Below, in pieces: positions 1 to 6,269 of a DNA stretch of 9,919 nt. A program made the translations under genes and the position numbers. Under the pieces are notes generated by a model. That model ran no database searches. It saw only the letters and a list, made by a program, of their open reading frames with translations, and was not told the origin of the DNA. Source of the DNA: Chloroflexota bacterium (GTDB lineage Bacteria > Chloroflexota > Dehalococcoidia > UBA2979). Numbering within the stretch: position 1 is the stretch's first letter; every line of letters begins with the position of its first letter. The stretch lies in contig VYDC01000090.1 of NCBI GenBank assembly GCA_009843585.1, positions 1 to 9,919 of the forward strand. Reading direction: 5' to 3'.

Positions 1-801
1 CTAGTCAATGGCCCCTCCGCCCCCGTGCCGATCCTGCGACGGCCAGAGGAAACCGGAGGACTCATCGCTCGCGCTGTCCCGACGCGCTTCAGGTCGCCTG
101 CTCTCGTCGCCGATCTGACGGCGGATCGCGCGCAGCTCCGCCATCACCTCGGCGATGTCCGAGCGCTCTCGCTGGTCCTGTTCGACGAACCACGATGCCA
201 CGTTGGCGGTGAGCACACCGAAGAGCCCGATGCCGAGGAGCATCAAGAACGTCGCGATACCGCGCCCGACGTGCGTGACGGGAGCCACGTCGCCGTATCC
301 GACGGTCGTGATGGTCGCGAGGGACCACCAGACGGCGTCGTCGAACGATTGAATGGTGCCACCCGCAGTTCGCTCGGCGTAGAAGACGACAACGGCCGCC
401 GCGATCGGTCCACTCGCCGCGAGAGCGACGCTCGTGCGCACGCCCCGACGCAGGGAGATCGCCCGAAACGTCCATAGCGCTCGCGCCAGAAACAACAGGG
501 CTCTGGCTGAGCGGAGCATCCGCAGCGGCCTCAGGAACGGAAGGACCACGATCAGCACGTCGATCCAGTGGTGGGCGATGTACCGGATGCGCGTGCCACG
601 CGCGAGAAAGACACGGATGGAGAACTCGGCGGCGAAGACGCCCCAGATGAGCCAGTCCAGCGCGAGGACCACATCCTCGGGCCGATTCCCGAGGTCCCAC
701 ACGAGCGGGGCAAGCAGCAGCGGCACCATTGCGATCGCGAGGAAGAGGAGGGGGAGTTCTGTCGCCCTCTCGAACCTGGTCAGCCGCTCGTCCGTCGTCA
801 T
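1..801 (-). CDS. Voltage-gated potassium channel, six-helix Kv type
   Basis: A 266-residue inner-membrane channel, complete from ATG (801) to TAG at the window edge. Seen: the K+ selectivity filter TTVGYGD at residues 165-171 between a pore-helix region (DDAVWWSLATI) and a hydrophobic S6 (about 182-205). Hydrophobic S1 and S2 lie near 15-35 and 46-66. S3 (about 78-90) carries Asp81. S4 has Arg at 91, 94, 97 and 100, the every-third-residue pattern of a voltage sensor, with further Arg at 107 and 113. S5 is about 122-141. The C-terminal tail (206-266) is charged, partly helical, with no obvious RCK or cyclic-nucleotide domain. A GAGG Shine-Dalgarno (complement of 810-813) lies 8 nt before the ATG. 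Known: this family conducts K+ selectively and small bacterial Kv channels set membrane potential. Gating by voltage is inferred from S4. It faces away from the accessory region and is probably backbone. Confidence 0.93.
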   Translation of the reverse strand: MTTDERLTRFERATELPLLFLAIAMVPLLLAPLVWDLGNRPEDVVLALDWLIWGVFAAEFSIRVFLARGTRIRYIAHHWIDVLIVVLPFLRPLRMLRSARALLFLARALWTFRAISLRRGVRTSVALAASGPIAAAVVVFYAERTAGGTIQSFDDAVWWSLATITTVGYGDVAPVTHVGRGIATFLMLLGIGLFGVLTANVASWFVEQDQRERSDIAEVMAELRAIRRQIGDESRRPEARRDSASDESSGFLWPSQDRHGGGGAID

Positions 802-1003
802 CCTTCACGCCTCACCATGACCCCCGTCCCTTGGCATCACCTGTTGCGCCGAGAACTAGCTGCGTGTGCCTGCCCCACGCGACGACGACGCGGGATTCTA
901 TACCCACGGTCGAACGACTAGGTAGCTTTCCGCCCAGCCAGTCGCAGCGACGAGCGGTCGGGAGGGGCGAGGCGGGTTCGCCGAGCCGGTCATCCGCGCT
1001 GAA

Positions 1004-1037
1004 GATGACCTTCAGTTTGGTGCGCTGAGGCTCGAGG
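1004..1037 (+). repeat. Dispersed repeat R, copy R1
   Basis: First of four direct copies of a roughly 34-bp element. It begins GATGACCTTCAGTTTG, a 16-base block identical to copy R2, and ends CTGAGGCTCGAGG, close to CTGGGGGTCGAGG of R3. The upstream edge can form a small hairpin, CTGAAG (999-1004) against CTTCAG (1010-1015 region). It lies 203 bp from the start of the divergent K+ channel gene. I do not recognise the element. Confidence 0.7.
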
Positions 1038-1040
1038 TCC

Positions 1041-1058
1041 CCAGTTTGGGCCGCTTGC
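1041..1058 (+). repeat. Possible partial copy of repeat R beside R1
   Basis: CCAGTTTGGGCCGCTTG, four bases after R1, resembles the centre of R1 (CAGTTTGGTGCGCTGA), matching 13 of 16 aligned bases from CAG onward. The GGTCGAGG tail is missing, so this is either a degenerate tandem half copy or chance. Confidence 0.3.
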
Positions 1059-1221
1059 ATTCCAGTCTGCTGCTCTCGCCCGCGCGCGAGGAGATCACGG
1101 TCGAGGCGATGCTGCCGATCGCGCCCTCAGGGGGCCACGGATCTCCGCTGCGTCGCCGGGCAGGCGAGGCCGCCGCGTGGGGCGACGCTTCCCCAAGTCG
1201 CCAGGGCTGCTGTTGTCCTGG

Positions 1222-1252
1222 TTGCTATCAAATCACGAGAAGCTGATAGCAA
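1222..1252. promoter_or_regulatory. Inverted repeat upstream of Fic gene
   Basis: A perfect 9-bp inverted repeat, TTGCTATCA (1222-1230) and TGATAGCAA (1244-1252), with a 13-base spacer. The half-site TGATAGCAA is close to TGATATCAA, one arm of the palindrome at 1330-1339, and to TGATAGTTT at 1323-1331. The arms are AT-rich in GC-rich DNA, which fits a protein-binding site better than a terminator, and no T-run follows. The regulator is unknown. The winged helix at the C-terminus of the downstream Fic protein is one candidate. Confidence 0.5.
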
Positions 1253-1320
1253 ACTGAGAATTGCCCTGTGGTGGCTGGGCGTCGTCGCCCCCCTGACCGG
1301 TCCGGTACAACAGCCTACGA

Positions 1321-1339
1321 TATGATAGTTTGATATCAA
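1321..1339 (+). promoter_or_regulatory. Candidate promoter -10 and operator for Fic gene
   Basis: TATGAT at 1321-1326 matches 5 of 6 bases of a sigma-70-type -10. It is followed at once by TTGATATCAA (1330-1339), a perfect 10-bp palindrome where the transcript would begin. No good -35 is visible at 16-18 bp. The palindrome repeats the half-site seen at 1222-1252, so two related sites flank the presumed promoter. Assignment as an operator is inference from position and symmetry. Confidence 0.4.
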
Positions 1340-1375
1340 TTCGACATAGGTTGATGGAACGGTGAGAGTTTGATC

Positions 1376-2761
1376 GTGAAGATCCCGCAGACGCCTCCGC
1401 CGATGCCAGATCTGCTCGTGAAGCTCGCCGGCGAGCCCGGCCGGCTGGCGACGGTACTCGGCGAGGGTCGCCCCGTCGACGCCAAGGGCCGCTATCTGCA
1501 CTGGGACGAGCTGCGCCGCCGCCGGCCTCCCGATGGCCTCACTCTCGAGGACTGGTGGCTCAGCACGGCGATCGCACGCCAGGGGATCGCTCGATCCCTG
1601 CCGCTGACCGATGTCGATGAGCAGCCCTTCCGCTTCAGCAACATCGACCGCATTCAGGAACTGGTCCACCGCATCGACCAGCAGGCGAGCGGACGGATCC
1701 TTGCCGACGAGGTGGTGACGAGTCTCCAGTCGAGCAATCGCTACGTCATCAGCTCGCTCCACGAGGAGGCGATCACGTCAAGCCAGCTCGAGGGTGCGAG
1801 CACGACGAGACAGGTCGCCAAGGAGATGCTGCGCAGCGGTCGCCGCCCGCAGGACCGCAGCGAACAGATGATCCTGAACAACTTCGAGGTTCTGCAGGCT
1901 GCCGCCTCGCTGGCGGCCGACGGCGCTCCTCTGACACCCAGCGACGTGCTCGACCTGCATCGCGCCGTCACCCGCGACACGCTGGATGACGAACGCGACG
2001 GCGGACGGTTGCAGCGTCCCGGCGACAATCGCATCGCCGTGGTCTGGTCGGACGGGACCGTCCTGCACTACCCACCGCCCGCCGAGGCGCTCCCCGGTCG
2101 CCTTGAGCTCCTCTGCGAGTTTGCCAACGGCCGCAGCGGCGAGGGCTTCATCCACCCCGTGGTGCGCGCGATCGTGCTGCACTTCGCGCTCGCCTACGAC
2201 CATCCCTTCGTCGACGGCAACGGGCGGACGGCCCGTGCCCTCTTCTACTGGTCGATGCTGCGTTCCGGTTACTGGCTGACGCAGTACCTGTCGATCTCCA
2301 GCATCCTTCGCGTAGCGCCCGCGAAGTACGTCAGGTCGTACCTGCACGTCGAGACCGATCGCGGCGACCTCACGTACTTCGTGCTCCACCAGCTCGCGGT
2401 CATCGAGCGTGCGATCGAGAGCCTTCAGGCGTATCTCTCGCGCAAGATGGAGGAGCAGCGGCTCGCCGAGCGGCTCCTCCGCGGCAGCCCGCATCTCAAC
2501 CACCGCCAGATCGTGCTCGTCGGCGACGCCATGCGCGACCCGGACAGCTGGTTCACGATCCAGGCGCAGGCGCGACGTCACCGGGTCACTTACGCCACCG
2601 CCCGCGCGGATCTGCTCGGCCTGGAGGCGCTCGGGCTCTTCGTCAAGACGCGTATCGGCAAGAAGTTTGTGTTTCGTCCCGGCGCCGATCTCATGGCGCG
2701 CTTTGGCTCCAGCCGAGTGGCTGGCGGTGCGGGCGGGATGCCCCGCGGGTCGCAGTCGTAA
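1376..2761 (+). CDS. Fic family protein AMP-transferase, class II, with C-terminal winged helix
   Basis: A cytoplasmic Fic enzyme of 461 residues from GTG 1376. A TTG two codons upstream is also open, but GAGAG at 1364-1368 sits 7 nt before the GTG. Seen: the complete catalytic loop HPFVDGNGRTAR beginning at residue 276 (2201), with the catalytic His, the Mg-binding Asp and the phosphate-binding GNGR. An N-terminal inhibitory helix motif, SSQLEG (residues 135-140, pattern S/T-x3-E-G), marks class II, in which the Glu blocks productive ATP binding. The N-terminal third matches the Fic/DOC N-terminal domain. From about residue 372 to 445 there is a winged-helix-like module (VTYATARADLLGLEALGLF). 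Known: Fic proteins move AMP from ATP onto Ser, Thr or Tyr hydroxyls of target proteins; the target here is unknown. It stands alone, with no FicA-type antitoxin beside it, as expected for a self-inhibited class II enzyme. All key residues are intact. Confidence 0.93.
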   Translation: MKIPQTPPPMPDLLVKLAGEPGRLATVLGEGRPVDAKGRYLHWDELRRRRPPDGLTLEDWWLSTAIARQGIARSLPLTDVDEQPFRFSNIDRIQELVHRIDQQASGRILADEVVTSLQSSNRYVISSLHEEAITSSQLEGASTTRQVAKEMLRSGRRPQDRSEQMILNNFEVLQAAASLAADGAPLTPSDVLDLHRAVTRDTLDDERDGGRLQRPGDNRIAVVWSDGTVLHYPPPAEALPGRLELLCEFANGRSGEGFIHPVVRAIVLHFALAYDHPFVDGNGRTARALFYWSMLRSGYWLTQYLSISSILRVAPAKYVRSYLHVETDRGDLTYFVLHQLAVIERAIESLQAYLSRKMEEQRLAERLLRGSPHLNHRQIVLVGDAMRDPDSWFTIQAQARRHRVTYATARADLLGLEALGLFVKTRIGKKFVFRPGADLMARFGSSRVAGGAGGMPRGSQS

Positions 2762-3089
2762 CGCCCGTCGGAACGCGAATGGCTCGAACAGCCAGGATGT
2801 GTCGCGCGGAAGGGCATCTTGCGTCGACGATGACCTTCAGTTTGATGAACTGGGGGTCGAGAAGGTGCGCACGAGACTCTGAGTCTGCCGCTCGCACGGG
2901 CGACATGCCATTGTCCGCGCCGCCTCGCGGGCGCTTCGTCGTTTGCTTCCCGGCGTGAGCCGCAGGCGTCCTCACTCCGGCTCCCGGTCCGGATCGGACT
3001 TGTGGCACCGGCCTGCGGGAGCCGAAAGGCCACGCGGTCTCCCATGTCGTGCCGCGCCGCCTATCCGCGCCGTGGCTGGTAGTCTCGAG
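2762..3089. other. Gene-free stretch downstream of Fic gene
   Basis: This holds repeat R2 (2829-2862) and a small perfect inverted repeat, AGACTC-T-GAGTCT (2874-2886), just after it. The minus-strand frame continuing from the NYN remnant stays open through here but loses all resemblance to a NYN protein. No T-rich terminator is seen after the Fic stop. Confidence 0.55.
2829..2862 (+). repeat. Dispersed repeat R, copy R2
   Basis: GATGACCTTCAGTTTG (2829-2844) is identical to R1. The second half, ACTGGGGGTCGAGA, matches R3 closely (CTGGGGGTCGAG shared exactly). The centre can fold as CAGTT-TGATG-AACTG (2838-2852). It starts 68 bp after the Fic stop codon, in the same orientation as that gene. 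Confidence 0.72.
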
Positions 3090-3263
3090 GCGGGTCTCGG
3101 TCAGCGTGCGCCCGGGCGTCCGCCCGACCAATTGGCTGGCGAGCTTCTCCACGTCGTAGCTCGGCCACAAGTAGGGGGACGAGGGATCGACGCCCGCGGG
3201 CGCCCATGCCCTCCTGGCCAGACGATAGAGATTCTGGCCGTCGATCAGGACGAGAGCGCGTAC
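3090..3263 (-). pseudogene. N-terminal remnant of a NYN-domain (DUF88) nuclease
   Basis: Read on the minus strand from GTA at 3263, about 58 codons look like the start of a NYN/DUF88 protein. A hydrophobic beta strand with the first metal-binding Asp is followed by GQNLY (LVLIDGQNLY), then SYDVEKLA, then GRTLTETR where the family normally continues into a TGVP-type segment. After that the frame stays open but is no longer NYN-like, so the remaining half of the domain with its other acidic residues is missing. There is no ATG, GTG or TTG start in frame before the homology; the frame opens after a TAG at 3291-3293. Known: NYN proteins have a PIN-like nuclease fold and often act on RNA. This copy should be non-functional. 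Recognition is from motif memory, not a search. Confidence 0.6.
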
Positions 3264-3376
3264 AAATGAACACCCGCCCGGGGACGGGACCTAGGGTCGC
3301 CGCCCAGCGGGCGGGGATGAGATGAGACGACGATATCTCTCACGAAGACGCGGGTCAAAGCTGCTCGTCGCAGGGC

Positions 3377-3574
3377 TCACGCGTACCATCTCGAACTCGC
3401 CGCGTCCTTGTCCTCGGTGATCAGGATGCGCTCTTCGGCGAGCGCCGCGGCGAGCAGCTCATCATCGGAGGCGCGCGGCATCGCTTCGAGTGCCGACATG
3501 ACATCGTGGCCCTGGCCGGTAAGCGCTTCGTGCATGCTGCGGGACGCGGCGCATGCGTCCAGCAGAAACCTCAC
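3377..3574 (-). pseudogene. Truncated DUF5615 PIN-like toxin
   Basis: GTG start at 3574, overlapping the antitoxin stop by GTGA, the usual coupling in these pairs. The 65 residues carry the family's N-terminal features: strand MRFLLDACA with the metal-binding Asp, GQGHDV, an ASDDELLAAAL helix, and ILITEDKD with its acidic pair. Family members of this kind run on as KDFGEL and reach about 110 residues. Here the codon after EDKD is replaced and the frame shifts near 3402-3403, ending at TGA 3377-3379. In the next frame GGC-GAG-TTC restores GEF, which fits a small indel; that frame stops at 3291-3293 after about 35 codons with no clear homology. The C-terminal half of the fold is absent, so RNase-type toxicity is unlikely. 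Confidence 0.7.
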
Positions 3575-3825
3575 AGGCCGCTGACGGGGACGCGGTCGTG
3601 CACGTCTTCACCGGTGATCGAGCGGTGTGCGTACAGCAGGCACGCTCGGATGTCCTCCGGCTCGAGCAAGGGGTACTCGCGCAAGATCGTCTCCTCCGAG
3701 TCGCCCGCCGCGAGCATGGCCAAGACATGCTCTACGGCGATGCGCATATTGCGGATGATCGGCTTCCCGCCGAAGACGTCGGCGCGCACCGTGATGCGGT
3801 CCAGCAGGTCGGCCGGGCTGGTGAT
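3571..3825 (-). CDS. DUF433 antitoxin with damaged start codon
   Basis: A small winged-helix antitoxin of the DUF433 family, the usual partner of DUF5615 toxins. Seen: FGGKPIIRNMRIAVEHVLAMLAAG, split here as the GGKP-IR turn and the following helix, then SEETILREYP and LEPEDIRACLLYAHR, which together cover the whole domain. The family normally begins with a short stretch such as LLDRITV; that stretch is present but has no ATG. The codon at the expected start is ATC (complement of 3823-3825), with GAGGTG five bases upstream, so an ATG-to-ATC change is likely. A GTG at 3787-3789 is the only standard in-frame start, and it would omit the first 12 residues and lacks a good ribosome site. ATC can initiate weakly, so low expression is possible. 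Known role: bind the toxin and repress the operon. The toxin downstream is truncated. Confidence 0.75.
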   Translation of the reverse strand: MTSPADLLDRITVRADVFGGKPIIRNMRIAVEHVLAMLAAGDSEETILREYPLLEPEDIRACLLYAHRSITGEDVHDRVPVSGL

Positions 3826-4196
3826 CGTTTCACCTCAGTTCGTCGTTGCGCCACCGTCGCGCGTCCAGCAGCGTGGCGTCCGGCAGGCGCCTCTCGTCGC
3901 TGCCTGCGGGTGGAGGGCCGACGGGGCGTCCGCTGGCTGACCCCTGCGGTACATGGTAGCGCGCGTCTCACGCCGCCGACCCGGCCGCCGGCTCCGTTGT
4001 CCCCGCGCCGTCGACTCTCAGTTTGACACGCTGGGGGTCGAGGTGGGCAGGGCGATCTGGGCGCTTCGGCGAGACTCAATGTTGCGTCGGGACGTCGCCG
4101 TGGCAGGTTCGCGAGTGCACCACACTTGCCGCCTGGCGGGGACCCGTGAGGAGAGACGTTCGGGCTCGCGCCTCGACCGCTACGGCCATGGGGTGT
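3826..4196. other. Gene-free stretch between TA remnant and sodC
   Basis: This contains repeat R3 (4010-4043). On the minus strand GAGGTG, the ribosome site for the DUF433 gene, lies at 3831-3836. The remainder shows no gene, no strong hairpin and no clear promoter. The 3' ends of the sodC transcript (minus) would fall near 4190, but no T-run is seen. Confidence 0.5.
4010..4043 (+). repeat. Dispersed repeat R, copy R3
   Basis: CTCAGTTTGACACGCTGG (4017-4034) continues to GGGTCGAGG. CTGGGGGTCGAG is shared exactly with R2, and TCAGTTTG with R1 and R2. The first dozen bases (GTCGACTCTCAG) match R2 at 8 of 12 positions. It lies 185 bp upstream of the minus-strand antitoxin start. Confidence 0.68.
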
Positions 4197-4730
4197 CTAG
4201 CCGCGCCCGATCACCCCGCACGCGATACGAGCGCCCGCCGATGCCACGTCTAGGTAGTCGTCGGGCTCGGCGTGCACGATGAACGCCGACCCGTCCTCAT
4301 CGAAGAGCGAGTGGTCCGGGCCAGCATCGAGGGTAATGGCGGTGGTGAAGTAGTCCGCGCGCGCGTTGCCGCCCTCGCCGACGTGGATGTTCGGAAGGTC
4401 GCCGGCGTGAGGGCCGTCCTCATGCAGGAAGCCGTGCGGTTCCCCGCCGGGGGCGAAGTGGCTGCCGGCGGCCGTGAAGTCGGGCGAGCAGGCGCCGGTC
4501 CCATGGATGTGGAAGCCGTGCGCCCCGGGGGAGAGTCCTCTCACCTCGGCAGAGATGAGGACGCCGGTCGCCGTCTGCGTCAGCGTCACTTCGCCCATCA
4601 CCCGGCCGTCCGGCGCGGCGAGCGTCGCGCGGGCGGTCGCGCCGACTCCCCGCGGTGAATCGTCACCGCCGCATGCAGCCGCCGCGAGGAATGCAAGTGC
4701 GACGAGAAGTAGCTGCCGGGCGCTTGGCAC
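4197..4730 (-). CDS. sodC: Secreted Cu/Zn superoxide dismutase
   Basis: Converts superoxide to oxygen and hydrogen peroxide outside the cytoplasm. Counting from GTG 4730 (177 residues): a short signal peptide, LLLVALAFLAAAAC, with Cys20 as a possible lipoprotein acylation site. Seen: the copper motif GFHIH (His74, His76), bridging His91 in GSHF, zinc ligands His99, His108 and Asp111 (HAGDLPN), final copper His153 (VHAEPDD), disulfide Cys81 and Cys171, and Arg168 in SAGARIACGVI. All metal ligands and the channel Arg are present, so it should be active. Start choice: GAGGTG lies five bases before the GTG, whereas an ATG at 4752-4754 has no ribosome site and abuts a strong hairpin. The frame is open to 5045, but that part is not SOD-like. 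It is monocistronic, divergent from the AbiEi gene. Confidence 0.95.
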   Translation of the reverse strand: MPSARQLLLVALAFLAAAACGGDDSPRGVGATARATLAAPDGRVMGEVTLTQTATGVLISAEVRGLSPGAHGFHIHGTGACSPDFTAAGSHFAPGGEPHGFLHEDGPHAGDLPNIHVGEGGNARADYFTTAITLDAGPDHSLFDEDGSAFIVHAEPDDYLDVASAGARIACGVIGRG

Positions 4731-4755
4731 CTGTGCACCTCGTTCCGTGATCATC

Positions 4756-4782
4756 GGAAGGGGTCGCGCAGCGACCCCTTCC
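4756..4782 (-). promoter_or_regulatory. Strong hairpin in sodC leader
   Basis: A perfect 12-bp GC-rich inverted repeat, GGAAGGGGTCGC (4756-4767) against GCGACCCCTTCC (4771-4782), with a three-base loop. It lies 26 bp upstream of the chosen sodC GTG and 2 bp from the alternative ATG. No T-run follows on either strand, so a classical terminator is unlikely. With the -10 at 4795-4800 the transcript would begin about 5-7 bases before the stem, making this a 5'-end stem-loop that may protect the mRNA or affect translation. Confidence 0.6.
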
Positions 4783-4794
4783 AGCTCCCCGACA

Positions 4795-4800
4795 ATTGTA
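4795..4800 (-). promoter_or_regulatory. Candidate -10 of sodC promoter
   Basis: The minus strand reads TACAAT here (5 of 6 to TATAAT), an AT-rich island in GC-rich sequence about 65 bp before the sodC start. No convincing -35 is seen 17 bp upstream (CCATCT). Confidence 0.35.
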
Positions 4801-5168
4801 TGGCGGCGGACGGGGCCAGATGGACGCCGACTGAAATCGGGTCCGCAGGGCCGCCGGCGAGAGGCGGCTACCGGCCTGTGAAGCAGCAAGTCACCCCTGA
4901 GGCTGGATGCGGACATCCTCGCTTGGTCAGGGCCCATGCCCGTGACGGCCGTGGATACCAGACGGACATCAACAAGGCACTCCGCGAACATGTACGTAGG
5001 ACAGCCCGTTCGACCTAGTGCCGATTGCCACGGTCGACCTCTCACCAGTCGTCCCCGACCGGGTATGGCTCAACGGGGAGTAGCGGGTCTAGTCGGAAGT
5101 CCATCTCGCGTCCCCGTGGTCCGTTCCTCGCGTGGTGGTCGCGCACAAGCATGCCTAAATAGGGTGTG
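4801..5168. other. Gene-free stretch between sodC and AbiEi gene
   Basis: No gene I can name. On the minus strand 5042-5152 an ATG-started frame of 36 codons reads like a protein C-terminus (REMDFRLDPLLP, then VEPYPVGDDW and stop). It could be a leftover gene end, but I recognise no family. The rest shows no repeat R copy and no strong structure. Confidence 0.4.
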
Positions 5169-5197
5169 TTGCGTACGTGCGCAATGTCATGTATAAC
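5169..5197 (+). promoter_or_regulatory. AbiEi promoter with overlapping palindrome, leaderless start
   Basis: TTGCGT (5169-5174) and TATAAC (5192-5197) are separated by exactly 17 bp. The -10 matches 5 of 6 consensus bases and the -35 only the TTG. The -35 lies inside TTGCGTACGTGCGCAA (5169-5184), a palindrome with 7 of 8 pairs matching. Transcription would begin about 5203-5205, right at the ATG at 5205, so the mRNA would be leaderless; this agrees with the lack of a Shine-Dalgarno there. The palindrome over the -35 is a likely repressor site, and the downstream winged-helix protein is the obvious candidate. Confidence 0.5.
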
Positions 5198-5204
5198 GGC
5201 AACT

Positions 5205-6269
5205 ATGCAGGTTCCGCGTGAGCAACTGGCCATCCGACAGGCGGTAGAGCGCCTCGCCGAAATCCTGGGCGCCCCCGACCTCACCGAGGACGCCGGGTTC
5301 GAGGTGCCTGCCCGCAACGGTCGTGTTCCTGACGCAGTCCTCAGGGTTCACGGTCATTGCTTCGCTCTCGAATGGAAGAGGTCGGGGTCCGCCGCCGTTG
5401 TCGCTGGTGCCATCCGTCAGTTGAGGATGTTCCAGAGCAGCCTCTCCCGCGAAGTGATCCCACTCCTGGCAGTTCCCCACATGGGGGAGGCAGCGCAGGA
5501 ACTATGCGCTCGCGCCGACCTTGCCTGGCTGGACCTCTCGGGGAATGCACGGATCGTCGTGCCCGGCGTCTTCTATCAGAATCTCGGCAACCCCAGCCTA
5601 TTCCGCAGGCCTGGACGGCCGGAGAGCGCGTTCGGGCCAAGGGGGTCTCGGGTAGCGAGGCACTTGCTCACTGAGCCTCCCAGGGCGCTCAAGCAGCGTC
5701 AGATCGCCTCCGGGGCTGGCCTGAGCGAGGGACACGTCAGCCGGATCGTCCGGAAGCTCCTGGAAGCTGGTCTGGTCGAGCGAAGCGAGGACGGCATTCG
5801 TGTCATAGACAGGGGGGCGTTGCTCGACGCCTGGCGGGAGGACTACAGGTTTGACCGACATCACGTGATCCGAGGGCACACCTCCGCTCGTGATGGCGAG
5901 TCCCTGACCCGTTCAATCGCCGAAGCCCTGGATCGGGCCGAGTCAGCCTATGCGGCGACCGCGCTCCCCGCGGCCTGGTTGTGGACGCAATACGCGGGAT
6001 TCCGACTATCGACCGTCTATCTCTCACGCCCCCCCTCGGCAAGAGTCAGGCGGGCTCTCGGGTTTCGTGAAGAGGCTAGGGGAGCGAATACCTGGTTGGT
6101 CGTGCCGAACGACGATGGCGTGTTCGATGGAGCGGAGCCTGTGGACGGCATCCGCTGCGTCCACCCGGTACAGGCCTATCTGGACCTGAAGGACCATCCC
6201 GAACGCGCAGCAGAGGCTGCTGCGGAACTCCGAAGCAGGCTGCTCGTGCGAGGCAGTGATGACATCTAA
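5205..6269 (+). CDS. AbiEi-family antitoxin-like protein with PD-(D/E)xK-like N-terminus
   Basis: A 354-residue cytoplasmic protein, the expected antitoxin and regulator of a type IV AbiE pair. Seen: residues 40-75 hold RVPDAVL, FALEWK and AIRQL, i.e. Asp43, Glu56, Lys58 and Gln72 in the spacing of a PD-(D/E)xK nuclease core. WLDLSGNARI (108-117) is a segment I associate with AbiEi-type proteins. Residues about 150-200 form a MarR-like winged helix (QRQIASGAGLSEGHVSRIVRKL, quoted in its parts: QRQIASGAG, then LSEGHVSRIV). The C-terminal half (about 215-354) is the AbiEi-type domain ending in LDLKDHPERAAEAAAEL. Start: ATG 5205 matches a leaderless transcript; ATG 5184 and TTG 5166 are in frame but lie within the promoter. 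Known: AbiEi represses its operon and counteracts the AbiEii nucleotidyltransferase. Here AbiEii is broken. Whether the nuclease-like core is active is unknown. Confidence 0.8.
   Translation: MQVPREQLAIRQAVERLAEILGAPDLTEDAGFEVPARNGRVPDAVLRVHGHCFALEWKRSGSAAVVAGAIRQLRMFQSSLSREVIPLLAVPHMGEAAQELCARADLAWLDLSGNARIVVPGVFYQNLGNPSLFRRPGRPESAFGPRGSRVARHLLTEPPRALKQRQIASGAGLSEGHVSRIVRKLLEAGLVERSEDGIRVIDRGALLDAWREDYRFDRHHVIRGHTSARDGESLTRSIAEALDRAESAYAATALPAAWLWTQYAGFRLSTVYLSRPPSARVRRALGFREEARGANTWLVVPNDDGVFDGAEPVDGIRCVHPVQAYLDLKDHPERAAEAAAELRSRLLVRGSDDI

Larger units (their letters stand above)
802..1375. other. Gene-free stretch between K+ channel and Fic gene
   Basis: I see no convincing gene here. The first 200 bases would carry the minus-strand promoter of the channel; a weak -10-like TATAGA is visible on the minus strand near 897-902, without a good -35. 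The stretch holds repeat R1 (1004-1037), a possible half copy (1041-1058), an inverted repeat (1222-1252) and an AT-rich promoter/operator candidate (1321-1339). Short open frames between 1046 and 1246 have no recognisable protein content. Confidence 0.6.

Noticed and set aside
1778..2581. A 267-codon minus-strand frame inside the Fic gene
   Set aside because: Fully antisense to the Fic catalytic domain and without any family features; a high-GC shadow.
2848..2860. Similarity of R2 (ACTGGGGGTC) to the anticodon arm of tRNA-Pro at 9200-9276
   Set aside because: Ten identical bases are shared only by R2; the other copies differ there and nothing else of the tRNA is present, so it is probably chance and not an attachment site.
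2943..3269. A 108-codon plus-strand ORF
   Set aside because: It lies antisense to the NYN remnant, whose frame carries recognisable motifs; the plus frame has none.
4731..5045. Long N-terminal extension of sodC to 5045
   Set aside because: The extension is not SOD-like, would place the signal peptide internally, and covers the promoter-like TACAAT and the 12-bp hairpin. GTG 4730 with its own ribosome site fits better.
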